Assembly (NCBI RefSeq): GCF_003217775.1 | Contig: NZ_QJVJ01000001.1 | Span: 434,001 to 498,000 of the forward strand | DNA length: 64,000 nucleotides | DNA from: Paenibacillus flagellatus | Lineage (GTDB): Bacteria; Bacillota; Bacilli; Paenibacillales; NBRC-103111 | Direction: 5' to 3' | Shown here: in pieces, positions 17,817 through 26,439 of the stretch | How the letters are laid out: each line of letters starts with the position of its first letter | How positions within the stretch are numbered: the stretch's first letter is position 1 | The notes under the pieces: generated by a model | Seen by the model: the letters and a program-made list of their open reading frames with translations, nothing else | What the model was told of the DNA's origin: nothing | The model's database searches: none | Translations under genes and position numbers: made by a program

Positions 17817-18533
17817 GTGAACGAGGCGGCCATTTTGCTGGTGGATGACGAGCAGGCGATCCTTCAATTGCTGGAGACGGTGCTCCGCAAGGAAGGCTTC
17901 CGGTCCGTCGACAAGGCCGGGACGGCCGAGGCGGCCCTCGCGGCTTGCAGGAGCAAAGCGTACGATTTGATCGTCCTGGACGTCATGCTGCCGGATATGA
18001 GCGGGGTTGAAGCTTGTTCGATGATTAGGCGGCTATCGGAGGCGCCGATTTTGTTTCTGAGCGCGCGGGCGACCGATCTGGACAAACTGACAGGCTTTGC
18101 GGTCGGAGGGGACGACTATGTCACCAAGCCGTTCAATCCGCTCGAAGTCGTCGCCCGGATCCGATCGCTGCTGCGGCGCACGCTGAGGGTCGGTGCGGCC
18201 GCGGGAGCGACCGGCCTACCGGTGCACGATTTCGGACGGTTCCAAGTTTATGAGGCGTCCGCCGAGCTGTGGGTGGAGGGCGTGCAGGTCGCCTGCCCGT
18301 CGCTTGTTTTCCAATTGCTGCTGTTTTTGTGCAGGCATCCGAACCGAATATTCACGAAGAGCGAGCTGTACGAGCGGGTTTGGGGCGAGAGCAGCATTTG
18401 CGACGACAATACGGTCATGGTGCATATTCGCAAAATTCGCGAGAGAATCGAGGCCGATCCGGGTCAGCCGGAATATTTGCTCAACGTGCGCGGTCTGGGC
18501 TACAAACTGGCCGGCAGGAGGGCCGTCCCATGA
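17817..18533 (+). CDS. OmpR/PhoB-type response regulator
   Basis: 238 residues from a GTG start with GGAGGAGCGAGG upstream. The receiver has DDE at 10-12, phosphoacceptor Asp55 in LIVLDVMLPDMSG and Lys in YVTKPFNPLEV. The winged-helix DNA-binding domain follows (FTKSELYERVWGES, then DDNTVMVHIRKIRERIE, then LLNVRGLGYKL). It overlaps the kinase gene by ATGA. It probably binds the mirrored 11-bp direct repeats just upstream, activating itself and the M23 peptidase lipoprotein. Confidence 0.95.
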   Translation: MNEAAILLVDDEQAILQLLETVLRKEGFRSVDKAGTAEAALAACRSKAYDLIVLDVMLPDMSGVEACSMIRRLSEAPILFLSARATDLDKLTGFAVGGDDYVTKPFNPLEVVARIRSLLRRTLRVGAAAGATGLPVHDFGRFQVYEASAELWVEGVQVACPSLVFQLLLFLCRHPNRIFTKSELYERVWGESSICDDNTVMVHIRKIRERIEADPGQPEYLLNVRGLGYKLAGRRAVP

Positions 18534-20293
18534 ACGTCAGATGGCGGCTTACGCTGCGGCTGATCGGATGGTTGGCCGCGCTGGGGCTTGTCTTGCTGCT
18601 GCTCGCCGCCGGCGCGTTCGGTTGGATCAGTCAAAGATTGCTGCAGATCGAAGCCGGCCGGAATTTCGCAAGCGCCGGCCTGCAACGGCTGCTGCAGACG
18701 ATGGTGGTAAAGGACGGGAAGCTGCATTTCGACCCCGGGCTGTTGGAGCAGGTCCGGCAAAGCGGAGGGTGGCTGCAGCTTCTCGACGGCGAAGGCCGGG
18801 TGACGGAGGCCTTCTTCACTCCGCCGGACGTGCCGGACCGTTACGGACCGGGCGAATTGACGGCGTATTGGCTCGGGAAGGAGCCGTTCCCGTACTCGCT
18901 TTACTTGTGGATTCAAGAAAAGGACGGAGTTACCTATACGCTGCTGTACGGCATGAGCGATCCGGACGAACGGCTTCTGGAGTCGATGGCGGCACAAGGG
19001 GTGCTGCAGGGCGACAAGGTCGTGTTGCCCGAGAGGCTGAAGGCCGGGCTTGAGCGGAACGGCTCTTGGCTTCAAGTGCTCGATGCCGACGGTACGGAGC
19101 GGGCCGCCTTCAACAAACCGGAGGGGGCGCTCAGCCGCTATTCTCCTCAGGAGCTGGCGCTGCGATCGATCTATCCCGACCGTTACGGGACCAAGCTGGT
19201 GGTGCACTTTGACGCCGATTCCGGTAGAACATGGGCGCTAAGTGCGCCTTTGCCCGGCAACGAGCCGGGCCGACACCCCGTCTTTCCCCCGGAAATCCGG
19301 GCGCTCGCCGTAGGAATCGGCGCACTCGCTCTGTCCGTCCTGCTCGTTCTGCTGGTCGTCTCGTACTGGTTCGGCCACCGGATCGGTTCGCCGCTCCTCC
19401 ATATGATGAAGTGGCTGCGCGCGCTGGACGAAAGCCGCTACGCGGAGCCCGCCGGACCGGACGGCAGGCCGAGGAGCCGCAACCGCCGCGGCAAGCGGAA
19501 GGCCAACTACCGCATGTACGACGAGGTCCTTCATTCGTTCGAATCGCTGTCGGAGACGCTCCGCCGCAACGAACGGCTGCGCGCGGAGACGGAACGGATG
19601 CGGGACGAATGGATCGCAGGCGTGTCGCACGATTTGAAGACGCCGCTCTCCTCGATCCGAGGCTATGCGCATATGCTGGAAACCGACGCTTACGACTGGT
19701 CGCCGCAAGAGGTGCGTTCGTTCGCGCGCATCGTACTGGACAAGGCGCAGCACATGGACGGGCTGATCAACGATCTGGCGTTGACGTATCGGCTTCGCAG
19801 CGGCGGGCAGGCCCCGGAGCTGGAGACGGTCGATCTCAACGAATTTATGGCGGAAGCGGTCCGGGAAGCGTCCAGCCACCCTCGGTTCGAGCAGAGCCGG
19901 ATCCGGTTCTCGCCTGCAGACAGACCGGCTCCGCTCGTCGTTTACAAGCCGTGGCTTCAGCGGATCACCGACAATCTGGTCGCCAATGCGCTGCTGCACA
20001 ACGGGGAGGGGACGACGCTTACCGTGTCCGTCCGGAGCGACGAGCAAGGGGCCGTCACCGTCGCATTCGAAGACGACGGCGAGGGCATGGACGAAGCGAC
20101 GAAGGCGAGGCTGTTCGATCGCTATTACCGCGGGACGGATTCCGAGAGCCGGGGGGAGGGGACGGGACTGGGCATGGCGATCAGCAAGGCGCTGACCGAG
20201 GCGCTGGGCGGCACGATCGAAGTGGAGTCCGACCCGGGCCGCGGCACGGCTATTCGGGTTCTGTTTCCATCCGCGCGCTCGCGCGGCTTGTAG
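18530..20293 (+). CDS. Sensor histidine kinase with a duplicated extracytoplasmic domain
   Basis: 587 residues from the ATG that overlaps the regulator stop. A first helix (about 10-33) and a second (about 265-285) flank an extracytoplasmic region built of two similar copies: SGGWLQLLDGEGRVTEAF followed by a YGPGELTAYWL element, and NGSWLQVLDADGTERAAF followed by YSPQELALRSI. A cytoplasmic linker, HisKA box GVSHDLKTPLSSIRGYAHML with His near 367, and an ATPase with NALLHNGEG, DDGEGMD and GTGLGMAISKAL follow. It senses an envelope signal and phosphorylates the regulator at 17817. The domain resembles double-PDC or VanS-type sensors only loosely. Confidence 0.93.
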   Translation: MNVRWRLTLRLIGWLAALGLVLLLLAAGAFGWISQRLLQIEAGRNFASAGLQRLLQTMVVKDGKLHFDPGLLEQVRQSGGWLQLLDGEGRVTEAFFTPPDVPDRYGPGELTAYWLGKEPFPYSLYLWIQEKDGVTYTLLYGMSDPDERLLESMAAQGVLQGDKVVLPERLKAGLERNGSWLQVLDADGTERAAFNKPEGALSRYSPQELALRSIYPDRYGTKLVVHFDADSGRTWALSAPLPGNEPGRHPVFPPEIRALAVGIGALALSVLLVLLVVSYWFGHRIGSPLLHMMKWLRALDESRYAEPAGPDGRPRSRNRRGKRKANYRMYDEVLHSFESLSETLRRNERLRAETERMRDEWIAGVSHDLKTPLSSIRGYAHMLETDAYDWSPQEVRSFARIVLDKAQHMDGLINDLALTYRLRSGGQAPELETVDLNEFMAEAVREASSHPRFEQSRIRFSPADRPAPLVVYKPWLQRITDNLVANALLHNGEGTTLTVSVRSDEQGAVTVAFEDDGEGMDEATKARLFDRYYRGTDSESRGEGTGLGMAISKALTEALGGTIEVESDPGRGTAIRVLFPSARSRGL

Positions 20294-20319
20294 GCGTTCG
20301 ACCGTCCAGGCCCTTCAAA

Positions 20320-20349
20320 TAGAAAAAAAGAACCGGCTCGCGCCGGTCC
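20320..20349 (-). terminator. Terminator of the ComA-like regulator operon
   Basis: ACCGGC and GCCGGT (20332-20347) form a stem with a four-base loop. On the reverse strand it is followed by TTCTTTTTTTCT. It lies directly beyond the stop of the regulator gene at 20357. Confidence 0.8.
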
Positions 20350-20356
20350 TATCCGT

Positions 20357-21004
20357 TCAATACAGCTCCTCCGCCGGCAAAATGCCCAGCGCCTTCGCCT
20401 TCTTGATCACCTCGACCCGCGAGGAGACGTGCAGCTTCTGGAACAGCTCGGTCAAGCTGTACTCCAAGGAGCGCTGGCTGATCATGAGCGTCTTGGAAAT
20501 ATCCTTGTTGCTCTTCCCCTTCGCAAGCTCCCGCAGCAGCTTGTCCTCGTCGGCCGTAATCGTCGTCTTCTCCCGTTCCGACTCCCCGTGCACGACGATC
20601 TCCTGGCGCCGCAGCTGCTTGAGCAGCTGCATCGGGACGATCGCCTCCTTCCGCGCCGCGCAGCGGACGGCCTGGACGAGCTGCTCGCGCGTGGACGTCT
20701 TGGCGATGAAGCCGGATACGCCCGATTCCATCAACAAATTGAAATGAGGCGCGATCTCGAACCCGGAATAGATGAGAATGACGGCATCGGGCACATATTC
20801 GAGCACTTTGCGCGTCAAATCGGCGCCGTTCATGTTCGGCATGTACAGATCGAACAGGATGACGTCGAACTTTTTAAGCCGCACCAGATCCGGCACCAAG
20901 TAAACGTCCGTTTCGATCGTCACGTTCATGTCCGGCTCGGACTCGATCAGCATTTTCGTCCCTTCGACGACCGACCGGTGATCGTCAACCAGCAAAATGT
21001 CCAT
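20357..21004 (-). CDS. ComA/NarL-type response regulator
   Basis: 215 residues. The receiver has VDDH at 6-9, Asp52 in VILFDLYMPNMNG and Lys in FIAKTSTREQ. The C-terminal LuxR-type helix-turn-helix reads GKSNKDISKTLMISQRSLEY and then SLTELFQKLHVSSRVEVI, closer to B. subtilis ComA (a KRSIEYSLTSIFNKLNV type) than to NarL or LiaR. It overlaps the end of the kinase gene by 20 bp, so translation is coupled. ComA binds TTGCGG-type half sites, and the promoter of this very operon carries TTGCGS repeats. I infer it may regulate itself and the two ABC exporters with the same promoter layout. Confidence 0.9.
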   Translation of the reverse strand: MDILLVDDHRSVVEGTKMLIESEPDMNVTIETDVYLVPDLVRLKKFDVILFDLYMPNMNGADLTRKVLEYVPDAVILIYSGFEIAPHFNLLMESGVSGFIAKTSTREQLVQAVRCAARKEAIVPMQLLKQLRRQEIVVHGESEREKTTITADEDKLLRELAKGKSNKDISKTLMISQRSLEYSLTELFQKLHVSSRVEVIKKAKALGILPAEELY

Positions 21005-23183
21005 AACGCTCCCCTTTCGACTGCGATACGATCGGCAACGATATTTCGACGCGGAACCCGTGCCCCGGAGCCGAGTCCAGCCTCATCTCCCCTTCCAGGC
21101 TGAGCACCCGCTTCTCGATGCCCGCGAGGCCCATATGGGCGAACGAGCCTTCGTACGCGGCCACGTCCATCCCGACCCCGTCGTCCGCATACGCGAACAG
21201 GAGACGGCCGTCCCGGCTCGAAAGCGACATCGTCACCTTGCTCGCGCCGGAATGCTTGCCCGCGTTGTTCAACAGCTCCTGCACGATCCGGTACACGCCG
21301 AGAATGTGCTCCTCCTGGAGCGGAAGCGGAATGTCGGCCGGCTCCGCCGCGAATTCGATCTCGTAGTTGGCGAACATGCGGGCGTAAGCGAACAAGCTTT
21401 TCAACGATTCCACGAGCCCCATTTTCAGCAGAAACGGCGGCCGCAGCTCGTTGCAGGTGATGCGGATTTGGTGTATCGCGTCCAACAGCCCTTCCTCGAT
21501 CCGCACCAGCTCGCGCTTCGTCTCCTCGTCGAAGGCGCGGGCCGAGCGCAGCGATTCCAGCTTGCGGTACCAGATGATGAGGTCCTGCAGCACCGTGTCG
21601 TGCAGGTCGCCCGACAGCGCGGCCCGCTCCTTCTCGGACAAGCGGAACAGCAGCCGCAGCATCCATTTCGGCGTCTCGTCGTTCGTCACCATCTCTTCCA
21701 GCCGCTTCATCAAATCCTCGATCAATTGCAGATTGTCGTAAAGAATCGTCACGTAATGGACGGCCGTCTCCAGCCACTCCTCCTCGATCCGCAGCATCGG
21801 CCGGTCCATCGCGAGGCGCAAATGGACGGGGTGACGCTTCTTCTCCCCGATCTTGATCCGAATGTCTCCCGGCTGCTCCGAGGGGAGCTCCGGCCCGCCC
21901 GGCGCCTCCTCGATCGCGGCTCGGGACGCCGGCAGCACGGCCCGAACCTCGTCGAGCAGCCGGTTTTCCAGCTCGGACACCTTCATGACGTTGGCCAAGT
22001 CGTTCGAGAACCGGTTCAAGCTTTGCTGGAGCGTCTTGTAGCGCTCCTCGCTCTCGATCAGCTCCCGCTCCTCCCGCTTCCGCTCCGTGATGTCCTTGAC
22101 GATGCCGTGGATGCCGTTCAGCTCCCCGAACAGAAATATCGGGACGAACGTAATGCTGACGATCTTCTCTCCGCGGCCGGCCGCGAGCCGGCATTCGATG
22201 TCCGCCGGCTCGCGGCGCTGCATGACGCCGAACAGCGCCTCATAGACGGTCGAATGATCTTCGTCCTTAATGAGACCCAGGAAGCACCGGTCGGTCAGCT
22301 TGTCCAGCTCGATGCCGGTGATCTGCTCGAAGGACCGGTTGGCGTTGACGAAATAAAACCCGTCCAGCTCGATCGAGAAGACGCCGTCCAGGTTGTTCTC
22401 GAACAGCGATTTGTACCGCTGCTCGCTCTCCTCCAGCGCGTCCTCGGACCGCTTTTTCTCCGTCACGTCCATCAGGATGCCGTCGATCCGTTCGACCTGT
22501 CCCGAACGGTCCAGATACGGATGAATAATGAGCCGCCCCCACCGCGTCTCGCCTTCGACATGAATCATCCGGATCGTCCGGGTGACCGGCATTCCCCGGT
22601 CGAGCTTGGCTTTCACTTCGCCCATCAGGACGGCGTTGTCGTCGGGATGGATATGGTCGTGCAGCCGAATCGGCTGAACCATAATTTCCTCCTTCGGCAT
22701 GCCGATGATGTTCACCATACTGTCCGAGCAGAACCGGTACTTGGCAAAATCTTTGTCGGTCGACCAAACCGCCGCGTTCACGTTGTCCAAAATATTTTCG
22801 AGCAGCTGCTCCGCCTGCTTCCGCTCGGTCACGTCCCTCGCGACCGCCACGACGCAGCGGACGTTCCCGTTGTCGTCCAGCACCGGCTTGACCCGGGCTT
22901 CGACGTAGACGAGGTGCCCCGACGCGTGAAACAGCCGGTATTCCAAATCGACCGGCCGATTCGAACGGACGACCTCGGCATGGGCCGCACGCACGCGGTC
23001 CCGGTCTTCGGGATGAAGAGGGGCGAACGCGTCCGTCCCTTCGTATTGTTCGATATCGTAGCCGGACAGCGCCCGGATCGACGGAGAGACGAAGCGGACG
23101 ACCGCGTCGTTGTCGACCAGGACGATGGTGTCCGACGTATGCTCGGCCACAATGCGGTATTTGTCTTCGATTCGCAATTCCAT
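20985..23183 (-). CDS. PAS-domain sensor histidine kinase (ComP-like catalytic half)
   Basis: 732 residues from ATG 23183, preceded by AAGGAGAG; the longer frame to 23246 is rejected. No membrane segments. Three PAS domains with PAC tails ending in DVTERK or DITERK occupy about 1-385 (typical starts IVAEHTSDTIVLVDND and SLFENNLDGVFSIELDG). A linker of about 150 residues follows, then the HPK7 phosphoacceptor LSEKERAALSGDLHDTVLQD with His near 528, and the ATPase with ELLNNAGKHS, DDGVGMD and GLAGIEKRV. The catalytic part is ComP-like but the ten-helix sensor of ComP is replaced by cytoplasmic PAS domains, so it probably senses a redox or small-molecule signal inside the cell. Confidence 0.92.
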   Translation of the reverse strand: MELRIEDKYRIVAEHTSDTIVLVDNDAVVRFVSPSIRALSGYDIEQYEGTDAFAPLHPEDRDRVRAAHAEVVRSNRPVDLEYRLFHASGHLVYVEARVKPVLDDNGNVRCVVAVARDVTERKQAEQLLENILDNVNAAVWSTDKDFAKYRFCSDSMVNIIGMPKEEIMVQPIRLHDHIHPDDNAVLMGEVKAKLDRGMPVTRTIRMIHVEGETRWGRLIIHPYLDRSGQVERIDGILMDVTEKKRSEDALEESEQRYKSLFENNLDGVFSIELDGFYFVNANRSFEQITGIELDKLTDRCFLGLIKDEDHSTVYEALFGVMQRREPADIECRLAAGRGEKIVSITFVPIFLFGELNGIHGIVKDITERKREERELIESEERYKTLQQSLNRFSNDLANVMKVSELENRLLDEVRAVLPASRAAIEEAPGGPELPSEQPGDIRIKIGEKKRHPVHLRLAMDRPMLRIEEEWLETAVHYVTILYDNLQLIEDLMKRLEEMVTNDETPKWMLRLLFRLSEKERAALSGDLHDTVLQDLIIWYRKLESLRSARAFDEETKRELVRIEEGLLDAIHQIRITCNELRPPFLLKMGLVESLKSLFAYARMFANYEIEFAAEPADIPLPLQEEHILGVYRIVQELLNNAGKHSGASKVTMSLSSRDGRLLFAYADDGVGMDVAAYEGSFAHMGLAGIEKRVLSLEGEMRLDSAPGHGFRVEISLPIVSQSKGERYGHFAG

Positions 23184-23244
23184 GGAAAGCTCTCCTTGCC
23201 GCAAGTAATGAGTAATGGCGAGTCGCCGTTCCCAATGCAACTCC

Positions 23245-23299
23245 ATTATACCGGATGCGGCGACAAGGAGGCGCGCAAAAAAATGGCGGGCTCCCGCAA
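23245..23299 (-). promoter_or_regulatory. Promoter with two 21-bp-phased TTGCGS repeats
   Basis: On the reverse strand TTGCGG (23299-23294) and TTGCGC (23278-23273) are 21 bp apart. Exactly 22 bp later is TATAAT (23250-23245), which leads into the ComP-like kinase gene about 60 bp on. This matches the layout at 6244-6341 and 16374-16449. The rest of 23300-23422 shows no other feature. Confidence 0.75.
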
Positions 23300-23422
23300 A
23301 ATCGGGGCGCCTCGCCGCGGACGCGCGGCCGGCCGGACGCGCGAACGGAAACAGGCCCTCTTCGTCGAAGAGGACCGTTTGCGCTGTCGTCGTCCGTTTG
23401 CCGTCGGGGTGCGCTTACCGGT

Positions 23423-24010
23423 TCATCGGCTTACCGACGCGCCGGAATCGTTGCGGGCCGGGGAAACGTTCAATTTGCCCGCCCAAATGCAGTAGCCCAT
23501 TCCTACGTATGCGAGTCCCCAGAAGAAGGCGAAATATTTGTTGTCCTCGACCGGCAGGAAAGCGCCCAAGATCATCAGGACGAGCAAGCCCGCCACCCAG
23601 CGGGGAAACACGTTCGCGCGGAACGTGAGCACGGCGAACACGAGCGTGCCGCCCATAAGGCCGACCATGTTCAACAGCCGGGACACGGACACGAACGCGC
23701 CTTCCGGGATGACGCTCGGGTCGCCCGTGGCGAACGCGGACCAGACCATCGCCGTCGTGACGATATTGCCGATGATGATCGCGAGCGTCGTCGCGAAGCC
23801 GATCCATCCCGTTTCCCTCGCTTGCACCATGTACGTGGCGATCGTCCCCACCGACATGAGCACGCAGGCGATGAAGCCGAACGTCAGCTCCTGTGGGCTG
23901 TCCGTTCCCCATACGATCGAGGTCGGCGTCATGCCGATCCGCGCCACGCCGGCCAGCAAGCAGATCATGCCCAGCGCTTTGACCAATTGCGTTCCGTTCA
24001 TTTCGTTCAT
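23423..24010 (-). CDS. Small polytopic membrane protein of sensing module B
   Basis: 195 residues with about six hydrophobic segments. Paralogue of the protein at 8680: shared blocks are ARIGMTPTSIVWGTDSPQEL near residues 24-43, a VWSAF element, and FFWGLAYVGMGYCIWAGKL near the C-terminus. It faces away from a kinase-regulator pair, exactly as in module A. No named family is recognised. Conservation of the RIGMTP-WG-DS-QEL loop, which lies between the first two helices, suggests that loop carries the function. I infer a membrane partner or target of the neighbouring signalling pair. Confidence 0.77.
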   Translation of the reverse strand: MNEMNGTQLVKALGMICLLAGVARIGMTPTSIVWGTDSPQELTFGFIACVLMSVGTIATYMVQARETGWIGFATTLAIIIGNIVTTAMVWSAFATGDPSVIPEGAFVSVSRLLNMVGLMGGTLVFAVLTFRANVFPRWVAGLLVLMILGAFLPVEDNKYFAFFWGLAYVGMGYCIWAGKLNVSPARNDSGASVSR

Positions 24011-24059
24011 CCTCCCTATTGTATCGAGCCGATGCGCTTATCGTAACCGGAGGGACACT

Positions 24060-24197
24060 CCCGCCGCCAGAGAACGGAATCCCGTTGGGCCGAGAATATT
24101 CGGCGTCCCGATCCGGGAAAGGCGGGAACGGGATCGGGAAGCGCGCCGGGAATATCGTCCCTTCCTATGTTCAACGCGCCGGGGAGGAAGCTATAAT
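24060..24197. promoter_or_regulatory. Divergent operator region of module B
   Basis: The intergenic stretch holds TCCCGATCCGGGAA near 24107, a second GATCGGGAA, the near-palindrome CCGAGAATATTCGG, and GCCGGGAATATCGTCCCTTCC. The last resembles module A's GCCGGGAATTGTTCCCTTTC. TATAAT at 24192-24197 precedes the kinase gene. The shared GCCGGGAAT-TCCCTTYC core is a candidate binding site for the paralogous regulators. Confidence 0.5.
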
Positions 24198-24233
24198 AAG
24201 AAGAATCGGCTAATGATGCGGAAGGATGGAACC

Positions 24234-26423
24234 ATGGAACGATTGCAACCGAACGAACGATTGTCCCCCCCGCCGGAAAAAGGAAGGAGGCCGGACCTGC
24301 CGGTCTTATCCTCATCAAGAGGATCGGCTTGGGGGCGGATCGCCCTGCAGGTGCTGGTCGTCGTCTTCGCCCTGATTACGGCTTCGCTGTATGTCGGCAG
24401 CATCCCGTCCTATTACGCGGAGCTCGTCTCCACTTGCCTTTCGCACGGCTGCGGCAATTTGGTTCCGGCGATGCCTTTGCCGGAGGGCGGATGGCCGCTC
24501 GAGACGTACGCTCTCTTATTCGTCCTCATCGACGTCGGGTTTACGTTCGCCTTTTACGTTTGCTCCGCGATTTTGCTGTGGAAAGGGTTCCGGGAGCCGG
24601 TCGCGCTGCTCGCCGCGCTCGCCATGGTCGCTTTCGGAACGTCGTTTCCTTCGCTCGCCTTCGTCGCTTCCGGCGGCTCCGGCTTCGACCATCTTTGGTT
24701 TTCGGTCGTCTCGATGCTGGGGTGGATTACGATTTCGCTCTTGTTCTTCGTGTTTCCCGACGGCCGCTTCGTGCCGCGATGGTCCCGCCTCATCTTCGCG
24801 GTGATCGCGACGGTATCCGCCGCGAATTTGGCCTATGGCGGCTCCATGTGGGAGGCGTTGGACATCCCCGCGTACCTTCAATTGGGGTGGTACGTTTCGT
24901 CTACCCTGGTGCTCATCTATTCGCAGGTGTACCGGTTCCGCCGCCTGTCCTCCCCGGCGGAGCGGCAGCAGACGAAATGGGTCGTATTCGGCGTTTCGAT
25001 CGGCTTCATCGGCTTCATCGGCATGAGCATGCTGTTCGATCCGCAGTTCCACGACGGTTCCGCGCCGACGTACGTCTATCTGAACGCCGTGCTCAATGCG
25101 GCGCTGACGGCGATTCCCGTTACGCTTACGCTCGCCGTCACGCGAAGAAGGCTGTGGGACATCGATCCGCTGGTCAACCGTACGCTCGTCTACGCGGCGC
25201 TGACCGTCGCGGTCGTGCTGCTGTATACGCTTGCGGTGCTGTACTTGGGACAGCTGTTCCAAACCAAAAACCGGTTCGTCGAGTCGCTGCTCGCCTCCGC
25301 CGTCGTCGCCGTCGCGTTCGCTCCGCTCAAGGAGTGGCTGCAGCGCCACGTCAACCGGCTCATGAAGGGCCGGCATGACGACCCTTACGGCGTCCTGCTC
25401 GATCTCGGCAATCAGCTGATCCGTCCGCTGCCGCCGGACGCCATGCTGGGAGCCGTCGTCCGGACGGTGAAGACGGCGCTTCGGCTGCCCTATACGGGAA
25501 TCGCTCTCGGCGTAGGCGGTCACGAGACGATGGTCGCCTCCGAGGGAGAGCCGGTCGACGATCCGCATACGTTTCCGATCATACATCGGGGCGAAGAAGT
25601 CGGAACGCTCTATCTCGCCAGCCGCTCGCCGGGAGAAGCGTTCTCGTCCGAGGACGGCAAGCTGCTCGACGTCCTGCTGCGACAGGCGGGGCCGATCGTC
25701 GAAAACGTCAACATGACGCTCGGCATGCAGCTGCTCGTCCGCGACTTGCAGGAATCGCGGGAGAAGCTCGTCTTGGCCCGCGAGGAGGAGCGCCGGCAAA
25801 TCCGCAACAATTTGCACGACGATCTCGCCCCGAGGCTGGCCGCGCTGGCGCTGAACGCGGCGACGGCCCAAAAGTACGTCGCGAAGGAGCCCGCGGCGGC
25901 GATCGAAATGCTGTCCGACCTGAGGCAGATGATCCGCTCCACCGTCGAAGAAATTCGCACGCTCGTTCACGAGCTTCGTCCCCCCGCGCTGGATGAACTG
26001 GGGCTTGTCGGCGCTCTCCAAATCCGGATCGACGAGCTGAACAAAGCTTCGCTGTCCCCGTCCGGCGAACGGCGGCCCGATGCTCTGCACATCCGGCTGC
26101 TCACCCCGACTCCGCTTCCGTCCTTGCCGGCGGCGGTGGAAGTGGCCGTGTACCGCATCGTGACCGAATCGTTGGCGAACGTCGTCAAGCACGCCAAAGC
26201 GACGTCCTGCACCGTACGTCTGGACGTCTCGGCGGGCAAGGAGCTTGCGGTTGAAATCGCCGATAACGGCACCGGCATTCCCGCCCGCTCGCAGCCGGCG
26301 GGCGGAGCCGGAGGCATCGGACTCGGCTCGATCCGGGAGCGGGCGGCCGAGCTGGGCGGCCAATGCTCGATCGAGCGCATGGAGCAAGGCGGAACGCGCG
26401 TTTCCGCCAGTTTTCCCTTATAG
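24234..26423 (+). CDS. Membrane sensor histidine kinase, module B (HisKA_3)
   Basis: 729 residues from ATG 24234 with AAGGA 8 bp upstream; the frame extends far upstream but into the divergent gene. About eight membrane segments fill the first half, with an extracytoplasmic loop holding two cysteines (STCLSHGCGN) and a VFPDGRFVPRW loop. A GAF-like domain follows (about 390-500). The phosphoacceptor motif is RRQIRNNLHDDLAPRLA with His near 528; the usual RELHDGL has changed to NNLHDDLAP. The ATPase is intact (ESLANVVKHAKA, DNGTGI, GLGSIRERAAEL). Paralogue of the module A kinase throughout its length. The regulator follows 16 bp downstream. Confidence 0.9.
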   Translation: MERLQPNERLSPPPEKGRRPDLPVLSSSRGSAWGRIALQVLVVVFALITASLYVGSIPSYYAELVSTCLSHGCGNLVPAMPLPEGGWPLETYALLFVLIDVGFTFAFYVCSAILLWKGFREPVALLAALAMVAFGTSFPSLAFVASGGSGFDHLWFSVVSMLGWITISLLFFVFPDGRFVPRWSRLIFAVIATVSAANLAYGGSMWEALDIPAYLQLGWYVSSTLVLIYSQVYRFRRLSSPAERQQTKWVVFGVSIGFIGFIGMSMLFDPQFHDGSAPTYVYLNAVLNAALTAIPVTLTLAVTRRRLWDIDPLVNRTLVYAALTVAVVLLYTLAVLYLGQLFQTKNRFVESLLASAVVAVAFAPLKEWLQRHVNRLMKGRHDDPYGVLLDLGNQLIRPLPPDAMLGAVVRTVKTALRLPYTGIALGVGGHETMVASEGEPVDDPHTFPIIHRGEEVGTLYLASRSPGEAFSSEDGKLLDVLLRQAGPIVENVNMTLGMQLLVRDLQESREKLVLAREEERRQIRNNLHDDLAPRLAALALNAATAQKYVAKEPAAAIEMLSDLRQMIRSTVEEIRTLVHELRPPALDELGLVGALQIRIDELNKASLSPSGERRPDALHIRLLTPTPLPSLPAAVEVAVYRIVTESLANVVKHAKATSCTVRLDVSAGKELAVEIADNGTGIPARSQPAGGAGGIGLGSIRERAAELGGQCSIERMEQGGTRVSASFPL

Positions 26424-26439
26424 AAAGGAGCGTACCCCG

